From positions 136,977 through 200,976 of the forward strand of contig NMRA01000692.1 of the NCBI GenBank assembly GCA_002633005.1: 64,000 nt of DNA. The letters are read 5' to 3'. Numbering within the stretch: position 1 is the first letter of the stretch; every line of letters starts with the position of its first letter. This DNA is from Phoronis australis (taxonomy: Eukaryota > Phoronida > Phoronidae). The notes beneath the pieces were generated by a model, which ran no database searches, was not told where the DNA came from, and saw nothing but the letters and a program-made list of their open reading frames with translations. The position numbers were made by a program, and so were the translations under genes. Shown one piece after another: positions 13,185 to 27,900 of this stretch.

Positions 13185-15738
13185 AATGTTTTTATGATAA
13201 ACACTAATGAATTTTGCACCCTTGAGCATTCAGTTAGTTAATATTGTGAGTCTTAGCCGTAATTTTCAAACAAACAAAAAGGTGATCGCGTTCAAAGTTA
13301 TGGAAATAGTTTAGTACAAAAATGTAGTTCTTTGTAAAATTTTTACCGTTCTTGTAAATTTCACGTTGTTGCGATAGTCTAAACTAAGGAGTATACATTG
13401 TACAATGTTAATTCTGACATAGGGTGTTGTGTACATTGAGACCCTCAAACTTAAAAGTGCACAGGGTGCTTACAGAATTTAAGTAAAGTCTTCATTCAAA
13501 CACTAATTTCTCATGTAATAGCACACTGCTTACCGCTTAAGACTGCGCAAGTAGTCTTCAGCATTCATATTGATTTATGTACAGGATTTTATAATCCTGA
13601 TTCTAGTCATTGATAACTTAACACAGTCATGAGAATACTGTGTAGGTTCGTACGTATTATTTAGTTATATTACTGGGAGTTAAGGGAACATCACTCATGA
13701 CAGAAAGTTATGATAGTGAACAGAAACTTTTGCACTGTCATATATTATTGTTCCGTGTCAAATCTTAGTTGATCTATGTGCTGTACACATGGTTCAAATG
13801 CGCATTTGCATAATAACAAGTTACTTAGAAGCATGTTATTTTGAAAAGAAATGTTTAATTATTGCACACTCCTTCACAGATCCAAAACTGGCCTACACCA
13901 CCAGTGTTGTGATACCATCAAAAGTGTTAACTTGCCTCAGTTGAAGTTCTTGGACAGACAGAAATCAGAGCAAACTTGCCATTGAAAGTCACTCATCCCA
14001 AAATAGTAGTACTTGCAGAGCAACCTGGGCTGTGCATGTGTTGTGTATCTTTGATTAGAAATGCAACTTCAGGCAAAAAGTTATTACTTAATTGGAGTGA
14101 TGTTTGGGGAATGAAAACTGTTAATTTATTTAGTCTAGATACATTAAAGTGAATTTTGAGTAAATAACCAACCCAATAAAATTTCCACATTTCAATTGAT
14201 ATCAAAATTATGAAGACGATACAGAGATGACATAAAAAGAGGAGGCACAAAGTACTGCTAGTGTTTGCACTTTTTCTGCAAATTAAAGCCTTCACGTCTG
14301 CTTAGCCTGTTTATAAATTTCTTTAAAAATCTTCAATTTTGTGATGGCTATAACTTTTTCTCTACTGACAATTACCCTCACTGTTACAACCATCATCTCA
14401 AAGGTATTGTTTTGTTCAATTAATCTATACCATCGTGCTTATAATATTTTCATTAGTTTGATTTCAAATATTAACTAAATAGCTGGCCATATTGTTTAAT
14501 CAGATTTCCAATAATTAATTAATAGTGATCAGAATACTCAAACAAACTTGATAATTTTAAGTGAGCAATGATGTGATTTTTTAGCGGTGTCTTGGCAGGG
14601 TGCTTACATCCAGGTGTTTCTCGTGATTAAGTGTGTTCCAACACCTGTCTGCATACTCTAACTATACCACTCCATATTTGACTGGCGTATTCGAATTCAG
14701 CTAACCAACAGGTGTTCCAACACAAGTTTTCAAGCTAAAAAGTTGTAAGATAAAATTCTTCAATTTGGGACAAAACTAATTGCCAAATTTGCCACATTTG
14801 TACGTTTCAGAGGCTTACTACATTGTTGTAAATGCTCAAAAAATTTTGATGATAGTTACGCCATACAACTCATGTTAATAGCAAAGTCCACCATATTGTG
14901 TACCCGCATACTGAACAATGTTCACCACAGAGAGACGGCAGTGCCACCTTGTGTCATAAGTGTCAGCTGTGAGAGGAGGCAGTGTTGTCTACTGGGATAA
15001 TTGGCTGCTTCCTTTACTTAAGGTTGTGGGTTTAAGTCCCACTGGGGCACACTGCTAGACCCTTGAGTCAGGTTTCCAGCACCTCAGCTCGGTTTTAACT
15101 GTTAATAAGCATAAAATGGTTCCAGGTGATCAGTGTAATGGGCCCACCTGAGCGGCCTGCACACGTCTGGTACAACGTGTAGCAGACGTGTACTAGATCG
15201 CCTGCAATTATTTTTTTAAAAGTTGTATGCGAGAGTCAGAGTATGCAGATGGGAAGGCACTATACATACCATGTTTCTCATAAAGTTGTATAATAATAAA
15301 AATTACAAAAAATCACAGAGTGTTTAGACGGTGCTTAACAGTTTGACATGACAAGTCGCCTAGGCTGTAATACTGTTGATGGGTAGACTGTGTAATAATT
15401 ACCATAATTCTTCACCTCTTTAGCACACAAAATTGTGGAAAAAAAGTATTTTTGCAAAAAAGAACATTTACCAACAAATGTGTATTGCATCTCTAGTGAG
15501 TTTTTGAACAACAAAGATGTTATAAATAAAGTTAATGCATTTTTGATTTTTTGTGACATAGTAAGTCTACACCTTCGACACTTTCAGCAATTATTTGTGT
15601 GCAAAGTAACTGAAGAATTACCTTAGTTACCTGTGGGATGTTGTACTCTTAATGTTTCCATGGAAACAAGGTAGACTAATAATAAACAGATTGATTTGTA
15701 GATTAAAATTAAAGACTGTTGGCAATTTTGATTTCTTC
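13185..15738. other. Intergenic spacer between the CIMIP7 and MRPL42 3' ends
   Basis: Non-coding. The left part should hold the CIMIP7 3' UTR. Around 14650-15250 there is repeat-derived sequence including a probable tRNA-type SINE (listed separately). A perfect 16-nt palindrome, TGTTTCCATGGAAACA, occurs near 15655. No exons with consistent splice signals were found. Confidence 0.6.
14965..15215 (+). mobile_element. Probable tRNA-derived SINE
   Basis: A Pol III B-box-like motif, GGGTTTAAGTCCC, sits at about 15028-15040 in a tRNA-like arm (GTGGG ... CCCAC), with a weaker A-box-like stretch about 50 nt upstream and a non-tRNA body downstream. The ends are not clearly marked by target duplications, so the borders are approximate. 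Confidence 0.45.
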
Positions 15739-15744
15739 TTTATT
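15739..15744 (-). terminator. MRPL42 polyadenylation signal
   Basis: AATAAA on the minus strand about 230 nt downstream of the MRPL42 stop codon (15973-15971), the expected distance for a short 3' UTR. Confidence 0.6.
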
Positions 15745-15970
15745 ATAAATGCCACAAAGATTACAAAATCTCCATTAAATCAAACTTCAAGCAAATAATT
15801 GGGAATTGTCTACGAAGATGCGCTTCCAGTCACATCAATCCTCGTATATTTTGTTAAATCAATGCTTAAAGGCTACATCGAAGGTATAAACTGTCACTAA
15901 TACTTCCAGGCTCACACTGGTTATGTGAAGATATAATACAAACATATAAGCATAGTCTTCTCTACCAGAA

Positions 15971-18900
15971 CTAAAGAGCTTTACGAGGATTAGCTGGCGG
16001 TTCCTCTGCAAGTCGCCTCTGTGGTCTGAAATAAAACCAGCAATTTAAGTATAACCTACTGCATTTGCTCAGGTTAATTTGATAATGTTATGCAGAAGCT
16101 CATGGACAAGTCTATATTTTGCCAAATACCCTCAAAACTATACATTTTAATTTGGTAAGAGTACAGTAAACACTCCAGTTTGGGACACCCTCTAAAATTT
16201 GGGACAACAAAATCGAAGCTGAAACTGAATTTTCTTGATTCTGAAAATTGAGACTGCGATTTTAACATTCATCATATTTCAGAAAATTGGACACGACTTT
16301 AAATGAACAGAGTCTGAAAATAAACTTGGCAGTTGATAAAATTGTTGAAAATGTTCAACCCTTGAAATATTTTCATGAGTCCCTATAGTGTAACATGGAG
16401 GGGGATGTTCGTTTGACGCTAATCATAATTGTTGGGTTTTGGATGGCTAGTATTGTCTACATGTATTTCTAAAGTTTGGTACAAGCTCTGATCTTGAACA
16501 AAATAATTAACTTTCACCATCCAAAACTGAGGATTTTTAACACATATATAATTTCTGAAAGTAGAAAGCCCGAACAATTTGATAAAATTTAGCCTTATAC
16601 CAATCTTCAATTGGGTCACGTGACCATGCCTTTTTTATGGTACATTCATCACAAAACAACGCTAGCAATAACATAACCTGATTTCATTTGATACAAGTAT
16701 TCAAGTCACAATCTCACAAATGCTGTAATTTACAGTAGTTTTTCATGTATGCAGCTATTGAGATTTTTCAGAAAAATCGTAAAAGTCCTGTTTTGATACC
16801 CACTCTTGCAAAAGCCTAACATTTTACAAACAATCCCCAACAATATCTTGGAGAACAGTACACAAAGCGTAGTACCCGAAAGTTTCAAAGGAATCCAAAC
16901 AGCCATTTGTGAGATATGATGTTTCAAAGTTAAGCAAATTTGGACATTTTCTAGGGTACTACTGCTTATATTCAGCTAAATGAGCAACCTCAAATATTTA
17001 CTTTATATTCGCATATATATTTTAAAATTAACACTTTTTAAAAATTTATAATAAAATTTTACTTTTTAGTGTTCATACTTGATTGTGTATACATCCATTT
17101 TTAATTTATACAGTTACGACTCTTTGTTCATTGAAGTAGCATGTATCTAATTTCAGTTCCTAAAACACAATTTGCCAAAAACTCAAAAGTAGTACTGTAA
17201 CATAGTATTCTGCCCATTTTTTAATTCACTCTTCTGTGCCCGGTTGCATGAAACAGTCCCAAATAGGGACTCAACTAAGGTCCTCAAATCTTTTTGCGTT
17301 TTTTTTTGTCTTTAAGGACTCACAGATGCAATATTTTTCTATCATTTCATGTTTATTATGAGCTCCTCTTTGAATTAATGACATTTTCTAATAATATAAT
17401 TAAAAACTGAGTCCTGAGTTCATTGAAAATAAATAGGGACTCAGGGGGTGTTGCATGAAAAGATTCCTACTTATTTTCGATTATATTGACAAATCGACGT
17501 AGAGTTCACTCTCGATTTGTATCAAAGTCAAACGTTGACTTAGTAATAAAAGTAAAACAATACAAGAAAGGGCCACAGATGGTTTCATAAGTAAAAAAAT
17601 ACTCCGTAGAGGACTGTTTCATGCAACTGGGCACAGGGCCCTTACTGCCTAGATTTTGGGACTGAATATTGGCACCAATACCCTATGAAAAATATTTGAA
17701 AATCATGCAAAATTCGCCTTATCAGACCCAAAAGTTCCCTTCCAATGACTAAAAATTCCCCTCAAGGATAGAATCACTTCTGCAAAACATTAGTTTAGTC
17801 TACATAAAGCATGATTGGTGAGGGGTGATCAACCAGGAGGTGTTATTGATGGTGACCAGGTGTTGGGACTTTACCCTCAACCAAAAATTTCTCCTCTCTC
17901 AGGAGGCACTGGCACCTTTCCCTGAAGTGAGCAAGGACCTTGAATGTGAAATGGACCCAGTTCCCTTGTCGTGACCTCAAAATTCAAATCGGCTAATGGC
18001 CAACTTTTCAAAAATTTAGTTTTTAATGCCAACACTTGACTTTCCACCCACTTCACTTTGAAATTAACACACTTAATAAAATCTTATTTCGAAGTATGAT
18101 GTGAACTGTGAACACAACAACCATCTTAACTGAGAAAAAAGCCATGATCTGTAAATAACAATACTGGTAATCAGGCTACAGTCAGAGTGAAGGTATCCAT
18201 GGAATGTGAATAAATTATGTGCTAATATGAACTATGACTGATTTCAGTAGACTAACAAACACTTTTTCAGATTTTGGAGAAAAATTACATTATTCTAACT
18301 CATTTAACAGAATGTGGATTTCTGTAGCAAGAGACAGCAAGAATATCAGGCTTGTTACAGACCAGTTAGACAGTAATTTGTAAATCATAATGAGAGATTC
18401 AAGTGCCATTTTGACAAACTACCATGGTAAGGTTTAAATGGCAACTGATTTAGGAGTTAGACATATCCTTCACGCCAATTCAAAAACCTTGAATACCCCA
18501 ATTTTCAACATATTACAGTGGTAAATTTGGCAATAACATACCAGCAATTAATACGATACAAAACTTGGTCATGTTCATTCAATCTATACAGCTATAGACT
18601 TGATAAGAAACAGGAAAAGAGTGTTTCTAATAAAGATTAACAATTTTAATGATACCAGTTGTCAAGGCCCCACTATAATGAAACACAGGTTTTGTGACCA
18701 GGGAGCCTACATTTTAAACCACACCAATGGATTAACTTGGACTGTTTTTTCATTCATAATAACAACCCCAACTGGCTGTGTGTTTACTTTTTCAAGATTG
18801 TTTTATTGACATGTCATACTATACTGGTCCATTGCAAGACAATGTATACGCAATTGTTTACAAAAACAACAGGCAACTGGAGAAACAAACAGACTGAAAG

Positions 18901-21900
18901 GGTTTCACTTGGCCTGCTGTGACTACACTAACAATCGATGTATAAGCTGCAGAGTAAGGTGTCAATTCACATGTTATACATCTCACACAAGCAAAACACT
19001 GTTTTCACACTACGTTTGAAAGAAGCACATTCTTTTTTATGCTCGTTTCTTTAAGAATGCAATTGGTAAAATATCACCAATTTAGATCACAATATGTCGA
19101 ACAAGGGAGATTTTAATTTTTTCATAAAAGATAAGCAGTACCAATTACAACTTACCGATTTCAAAATCTGTATTAAATTACATAATTCTTCACTTATTTA
19201 GCACAGGATATGACCGACGAGTGAGATTATTGTTAATATGGCATGAAAATGTATAATAACAAAATGTAACTATATCAGTAGCAGGGTTTGCAGTGTGTGT
19301 AGGTCAAACAACTTTTGGTAGATGTTCCAGTCTGCATAGTGTGTATATTATGTCTTGAGAATATAATGAAAACAATCTATCTCTAGGTCTCTGGTTATGA
19401 TTACGGTGTATTTGGTCAAATTACTGCAGGGTTGTCAACACATCTAGAACATAATTAGTAACCTTCATGCTAAAAATTGAATATTGCAATTGAAAACTAG
19501 TACAATTTATAACATTTTAAAAAAGAAGGATTTCAAACTTCAATTTCAGATTATGTAATTAAAAGCAAATGACTTTAAAACTCAGCTCCAAGACGTTCTG
19601 ATGTTTTGTAGCTTGTCCAAATATGGCAAAGCAAATTTTGCAATAATCTCGGACTGTAACAAGTTCCTGAACCACACTGATCTAGTTACTTATTTATCTG
19701 AGTTTTTAATATTGATTTTTGGCAATCTTGCCCATTATTTTAAAGATATTATATGCTTTCAGTTGATTTTTAGAGGAAAAAGAAACGACCAAAATCAAAA
19801 ACTTTTCGAAACCCATATGTAGTCCTTAATAGTTGAGTCGAAAAATGGCCCCCCGTGCATCCCCCGGACTTCAACTCCTAAGAGAAATAAGAGTGAAACC
19901 GAAAAAAGATGTCAACAAGACGAAAAAGTGTCCCACATGCATTTTTTATGTAAATAAGTGCCGCCATTACCGGTTTTTGGTTATTTGACGATATCGGACT
20001 TTGTTTTCCTGTAATTGAACAAATCAAGTGTGAAAACTGATATTTTGAGGGACAAGCATTACGAAGGAATAATTTTCTTCATAAATTTACTGCATCTGAT
20101 TTGCATGATATGATTACTTACTATCGATAATACAACATGTCAACAACCATATGTATATTCTTATGTTAGTTTGTATTCAAGACGTTTTTTACGTCAAAAG
20201 CTGATTCAAAGCTTTGACGTGTTATCATGTGACTGTCTTAGAAACAATGTTCCTCTTTTTAAAAGATGTGAAACATTGTTTTATTTAATGAACCTAAAAT
20301 ACATTTTGGTTGGGCTACTACCTTAACATGACGTCACTGTTTGTTTTCATTTATGCCGTCAACATCAGTCCTGAATTTGGATAAAAATAGCGGATTATCA
20401 TGCCCCACACAACAGTTCTGTTCTTTATGTTGAGTGTTTTGTACATGTAAGATAACTTTATCACTTACTTGCAGTTCTAATGTACTGTTTGACCCACAAA
20501 ACATAAGCCCGGACATTTAGCTTTTTCAATTAAATGAAATAGTCGGGGAGATATGGTGAAGTATAGCAAAATCGGTAATGGTGGCACTAATTTGCATAAA
20601 AAATATGCATGGGACATTTTTTCGACTTGTTAACATCATTTTTCCTTTTTCACACATAATTTCCTTCAAAAAAATGCAACTTTGAAGTTGAAGTCCGGGG
20701 GGAGGGGGTGCACAGGGGGCCATTCTTCGACTAGACTATAAAGCACGACTATGTAGTCTACAAGTAAATCTTTAACCGTTGGCAGTCCTGTGAACAATTT
20801 CCCAACTTCCAATGAATGTAGCACAACTCTACTAAGCAACACAGAGAATGGGACACTTACTTTGGATCCCATCTATGCCGTGTGGTGTGAAAGATTTTCA
20901 TCAACTCCCTGTCTGATGGTCCATCTCTCGGATATTTCTTTTTCTCACTCAAAAGGTGCTTCACTTTCAAAACAGAATCTCCCTGAAACAAAACGCACAT
21001 TTGCTTCTTGTTGACAAAACCCCTCCAGTCACTAAACATCAAATAACAGTATGGCAAGACTTCACTTATTTAGGTCACAAGATAACTGACGAGTGAAATT
21101 TTATTTTTAATCAAATTTCTTAAGAAATATAAAGACTAAGAACCTTTCATTAACATAGTAAGTTGAACTGTAAAGATGACACAAAACAAAGAAAAATTCA
21201 TTCGCATGGTAAGTTGAACTGAAGATGACACAAAACAAAGTTTTTTGCAGCAAGGTAATCAGCTTCTCAAAAACTGGAAAATTATTTTAGTTATTGTTAT
21301 TATTATCATTATTGTGGGAAGTGGGGATTTACCATACTGTAAGCATCAACAAAAAAGATGCTGTTCACATCTACCATATTTACGGTGTCTCTCTCGATTA
21401 AATTATAATTTTCTGGTTACCCTGGAAATAGTTCTCATGACAAGTAAATTAAATTCCTCTAGGTTCCAATTTGTTGCACATATTTCAGTGTGGAAGTGAT
21501 TTGCGACCTGAATCATTTCTGACAGCTCTGTTTGACTGACTGCACAAATACTATTTAAAAAAGAGCAACGCTTGGGCATTGACATGCAACCACGGTGCAT
21601 CGCACACAATGCGTTTCTAAGGGCCACTGACCCAAGTTTCATTGAAATCTGTCAATCAGTTCTCAAGATACAGTACGGAAACGCCCTTCTCCTAAACAAC
21701 ATTTGAAACGCCCTTTGGTGAGAATAAAATGGCAGCGACACATGGTCAACATACATAATAACTATGTAAAGTCTCATTGAAATCTATCAATCAGTTCTCT
21801 AGATACCATCCAGAAACACTTTTCCCCCAAAACAGCACTTGAAAGACTCCTTAGTCACAATGCTGCAATGGACAAAATTGAAGGGTCCAGCACATTAAAA

Positions 21901-24900
21901 TCACATATGTCTGCATCAACTTTCATTGATATCAGTCAATCGTTTTCTTAGATATCATCCAGTATTGCTCTTTCGCCAAACAAAACATGAAATCCCTTGA
22001 GACCAAAATGGGCACTAGGAAGTGTTGCATCTGTGCAAAAATTTAATGGTAATGGTGCACTGACATCACATACCTCTGTGTCAAGTTTCATTAAAATCCA
22101 TCAATCAGTTCAAAAGATATCTGGAAATGCTCTTCCCTAATTAGCCACTAGGAGGTGCTGCAGTAGTCAAATCCTTCCAAAAATCAAATGGTGTTGGCAC
22201 ATTGACATCGTACACCTCTGTGTCAAGTGTTATCGGAATTCGTCAGTCAGTTCTTTTCATATCATCTGGAAAATGATCTTCCCCCAAACAACACTTCAAA
22301 AGCTCCATTGGCAAAAACAAAATGGCCACTAGGAAGTGCGGCGATGCTCAAATCTGACCAAAAATTTAATGACGCTCGCACATTGGCATCATACATCTCT
22401 GCGTCAAGTCTCATTGAAATTCTTCACATGGTTCTCCACATATAATGCCGAAACGCTATGACACAAAATGGCCACTACGACGCGCTGCAGTTTTCGAATC
22501 CACCAGAAAATCAAATACTACTGGCGTAATCTCATAATACACTGTTTTGTAAAGTTTCAATGAACTGCATCAATTGGTTCTTTAGATATAATCCAAAAAC
22601 GCTCTTCCCCCAAACAAATCTTGAAAAGCTCCATGTCAAAAACTAGATGGCCAATAGGAGGTGCTACATAGGTCAAATCCACCCCAAAATTTAATAGTGC
22701 CACAGCATAGTCATCGCATACCTTTGTGTCAACTTTCATTGAACTCTTTCACTCAGTTTTCTACATGTCATTGGGAAACGCTCACACAAAATGGTCACAT
22801 TGTCATCCCAAATCTCCGTGTCAACTTTTAAGTGAAATCCTTCACTCGATTCCCTACATATCAACCGGAATAGCTCTCACACAAAATGGCCACTAGGAGG
22901 TGCTGTAGTTGTCAAATCTACCAGAAAATCAAATGGTGCCGGTACAATGGCATAATATATGAAGTTTCAATGAAATCCATCATTCAGTTCTTTAGATATC
23001 ACACGGAAAAGCTCTTCTCCCAAACAACACTTGAAAAGCCTCATGTTGAAAACCAAATGCCCACAAGTAATCAATTCAGCACGAAACTTAATGGTGCCAC
23101 CAAATTGCCCAAACATAACTCTATGTCAACTTTCATTGAAATCCTTCAATCAGTTCTCTATATGTCATACAGAAACACTCTCACAAAAATGACCACTAGA
23201 AGGTACTGCAGTAGTCAAATCCATCCAAAAATCAATTGACCTTACGCCAACCAGAAGATCGCTCTGCCTATAATGTCATGTGATGCGGAAGTCCGACAGC
23301 AGAGAATGGTTTCATTAAGCAAGACCGATGTGCTAACTGATATTCACGCAGACTTTGGCGAACATTATCTTCCCTATGAGTCCTGCCAACACAAAGACAA
23401 AAGGCAAGAGCCTTAAGAAAAGGTTTCTACGGGAACCGGGTGAAGATTTACATCGAGGACACCTGACATGTAAACTGCCCGATGTTTCAGAAGTCAACGC
23501 AAATTTGACGAGCCTCATAGAGTTGACATCAGTGTCAACAAAAACTGCATGAATGCGGTTAAAAATAACAGTAAAAATCCTTGATGAAAAACAGTCCTTC
23601 CCTCAAAGCAAAATAAATATTGAGAGGATCAAGAAACCTACTGAGCTGTAACTATAGCAGTTTAGCCGGGAATTTCGTGTCCAGTGATCGCTGATGGTCG
23701 AGCCGGCGCAGTGACAGACACACATAACAAGTCAAAATTTGGAGTAACTGTAACCATTCAAATTAACATTTCAAAGGTAGTGATTTTGATGAAGCAACAC
23801 CAGCCTAACCTGGTCAGAACTTGAGTGGTGACCGTGATTATGACCTCCGAAGACAGACTAAACAAAGCACACTTGCCGACTGTGGAATGTTGCTAATCTG
23901 TTGTTTTACATATCTGAGTTACATACTATGTACATGTCAATTACCAAGCCTGACACTGCGTATTTACTACGTGCTTGCGGTTTCTGTAGTGCTATGGCGT
24001 AGTGCTACGTATTTTCGGTAATTAACGTGCATTTTGTCCAATGCTCATAATAAAGTTTTGGCTTTTACTGGCAATCTTTGTCGAAATAATAACATATCAC
24101 GAGCCTTGCTCGACAGGGCCAGGAGGAGTTACTTAGGATTCGCAATAAGGCCTATAACAACACTCACAGTTAGTATATGTGTACGAGCCTCCAATAGGTA
24201 AGTAGGTAGGCATGCAATGCATTTTGACTCTTGGTTGACAATATTTTGACTCGTTTTTGTCAGTGCTATGGAAATGGTTTACATGTATCGTTATAACGAA
24301 CCAGAAAGTGATCGCAGATAGCTGGCGGGTCACACACTTAAGAAGACCGTAATCCAGAGCCAAAATTCCGCGCGCCTTAGAACATACTTGTGTTTAGCTT
24401 TCTAGTGGTCAAACAGGATAGGCTGCTCGTGCGGGCGTACACACAGTTTAATTAATCCACTGTTTGCTCATTACGTCATTTTTAGGCGTTGGAAAAGGCC
24501 AAAAAATTGACAGGACTTTCATCTCTGTCGGTATAACGACTGACTGAATTACACACACCATAACAACACCTCTTGACCATTTAAAATGCACATTATAGTT
24601 GAACGTGTTTTGTCCGACTGCCGCTAATATTTGTCGGACAAGATGGCGACTTGAACAGCAGTTGGAGGAGTGTCCGAAATGCAGCATTCTGATTGGCTAA
24701 TTAAACCTGTCATTCATTTTCAGGCGTAAGGTCAATTGATGTCGATGCAATCCCACAATACACCTGTGTCATGTTTCAATAAAATCTGCTCATCGGTTCT
24801 TAAATTAGATATCATCCGGAAATGCTCTTCCTCCAAACAACAGTTCAAAAGCCCATGTTGAAAATAAAATGGCCACTAGGAGGTGCTACAGTAAACAAAT

Positions 24901-27900
24901 ACGCCTGAAAATTAATGGTGCCATCGCAATGTCATAAAAAACCTCTGTGTCAACTTTAATTCAAAACTTTCACTTGGTTCTCTATGTTGCAGTTTGTGAC
25001 GCTACATGTTTTTAAAAAAAATTTCCAAGTAGGTGGCAAAGAAACACAAAAGATTATTATTTTATCTTTATGTTACTTGTACACTCATATTTCTGTACCT
25101 TATCAGTCATAATAAATGACCTTATATCACCTATACACGTTCTCCTTTGTATCTCTGGAAACGGAGCTTGCGACGCACCTATTATTTTCGGGACATATTC
25201 CGAGCATAAAAGTGAAATACCAACAGTGTGGCAGCCTTCTAAGCATGTTTAGCAGGTACTTTCAAGATCTCTTGCAATCCGGCCGTAAAAATGTTTGCCG
25301 CACACACGGTAGTTTTGCATAGCTTGAACGAGCAACATTGCATTCTTGACACCAACGATCCAACTCAAACGAATTTCATCGTCCGTTGGAAATTGGTTAA
25401 ATAGAACTTCTATACTCTTTTAGAACTCATGATGCCTGCATCCCAGAATGTAACAATTTCCAGGCAAATTGAATAAGAATTAGAGCAAGGAAAATACTGG
25501 CAACAAGTAGATTTACACGATGACAATCGCATGTGGAAAAAACAAAAGCACATGCATGTAAACAAACCAGGCATAAACAGATAAACAGTTTAGAACACCA
25601 GGAATTAACTTGAAAATTTATCTGGGATAAACAAGTTGTAATTTAACCATAAACAATAACAAAACGTCTCTAGAATTTGGGACACCAAATTGAAGCCGGA
25701 ATTGAATTTTTGTGATTTTTAAGATTAAAACATGGATGATTTTGGCATTCGTTATATTTCACAAATATCAGACACTGTGTTATTGTGTTTTGTATCAACA
25801 GTCTAAAAATAGACGTGGCAGTTCATTAAGTCATTGAAAAAAAATGCTGGCGACCCAAAATTTTCATGCATCCCGAGCGTGTATACCACCAAGGTGAATG
25901 ATCGTTGATCGCAATTAGCGGCTAATGTTGCCCATTTCTAAAATTTGATACAAGCTCTGGCCTTGAGCAAAATTTTCACTGTCAAAACTACTTGGACTGC
26001 CTTCCTGGGAAGAACTAATTACAAGTAGTTGGCTTACAGCCCAAATGAACAGGAAGAAGGATCGTGTATACAGGATTGGCACAGTCAGATTATAAGTTCA
26101 AAGTAAATAAACAAATTATTTCTATTACCTCCCCAAGTTCCTCTTCCTTTCTGGGAATTGCCTGAAAATAAAGAAGTAAAATAAAAAATAAAATCAAGAG
26201 GAAATGAAAATTGACATCAAAAACAGCCCCAACTGAGGTATCTAGTTTGAAAATAAAAACAATACCGGTGATTGGTTCTAGTCTGCGGATTTGTGCATTT
26301 TTTGAAATATGATGCGGTGTTGCAACATTTTTTAGTTTTCTGTTCATCAAGTTAATTCAATATTAAAAAATAAGCACGGTTTGAGAAAAACAAGGAACTT
26401 GCAGGTTGGAAAGAAATGTCCCTTTAATGTTAATTTTGAAAGACACGTCGTTGTAGGCTTCAGAACATACAAATTGATCAAATGATAAGAGAGCGTGTCA
26501 TTTTTTTAACACAGTCAAGCAAATAAACCAGACAACAGAACATTCCAGGCACAGGTTGTGTCCCTGGCCTGCATACAAAAGTGTGCCAAATCGAAGTGGG
26601 CACTTTCACATATCCTGTCACACATGGGTCATTGTTCTATCAACCTTTCATTACTGCTTTGATGATGACTTATCATAGCCAAAACAAAGGTTTGTGCATA
26701 ATTAAAATACAATTCAGCTACTCCTATTGAAACACGCCCAATGCTTTAAAACACAAGTCTTTCAGAGAGGGAGGGTGGTCTATTCACAGAATAGTACCTG
26801 GAATTAATTCCTGTCCAAAATGCAGCAGAACAAAGCTTGGACAGAAGACATTTAGACATAGAAAGACACAAACACAGGATGACCAAACACCACACAGCTC
26901 CTCATTTGATAACAAAATTCTCACCACCTGATCACCCCTGTAGGAAGTGTTTATGTACTAGACTATAAAAAGTGGAGTTTAGAACTTCGCCACACACAGC
27001 AGTCAAATTTCAAAGTTACAGAGTTGACAAATACTCAAATTATGGCAAGTGAGTTTAGAGGACTATTAGCCTTGTTATTGGTTGGGTTTCTGGAGGTCAC
27101 CGGACAGATGACCACAACTTTGGCTATGCAGCTGGCTGGGTGTTCTTACAAGATTGTACCAGAGAAAGGGTCTTGCCCTCAAGCAGACGGACAGCAGTCT
27201 AGTGCAGTAAGTGATTTATGAAAATTAAGTACCAGGTATGTTTGTCTTGTCAAACTGGCTATTGGCATGCCGTCAATAACAGGGCTGTAACGTAACATGT
27301 TGCCAATAACCGATATGGCAGATATTGAAATTTTATTTTGTCAAACCTCAACAAAAACAAAAATTAAGCAAATTTCAGGCTGATATCACGTTGATTGGTA
27401 TCAAGAACTAGTAAAAATATTTGATACCGTTACGTGTCTGTAATTTGCAGCAAGGCAGTCAGCCTTTGATAAATACAAATAATTTTAGGAATTATTTTTG
27501 TTAGAAATAAGTAAAGAATTATTGAAAACAAGTTCCTAAGTGGACGATGAACTATACACAATGATTAGCAAACTGGTCTGTATTACCTTCACAAAATCTC
27601 ATTAAAAATTGAATTTTAAATTGATTTACATAAAACCAAGTGAAATGTAGTTAAGACTGTTTTTGCCAACTTCTTTTTGAACTTTAAAACTAAACTGTTC
27701 ATGTACTGCTACTAAATTTTAACTAGTTTTCTTATTGCACATGTGTAGTTTCAAAATCAAGCTTGTGAGAAACAAAAATTAATTGATCAAGTTACTAAAT
27801 GGAAATAAACAGTTAAAAAGCATAACTTCATTAAATGCAGTTTGTGGCAAAATTGAAGATTAGAAATGAATGAAAATGAAGTTCGAGTATTGGAAATGGT

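Noticed and set aside
23355-23552. 65-codon plus-strand ORF opposite the UQCC5-like ORF
   Set aside because: No similarity recognised and no splice context; it may simply mirror the other strand.
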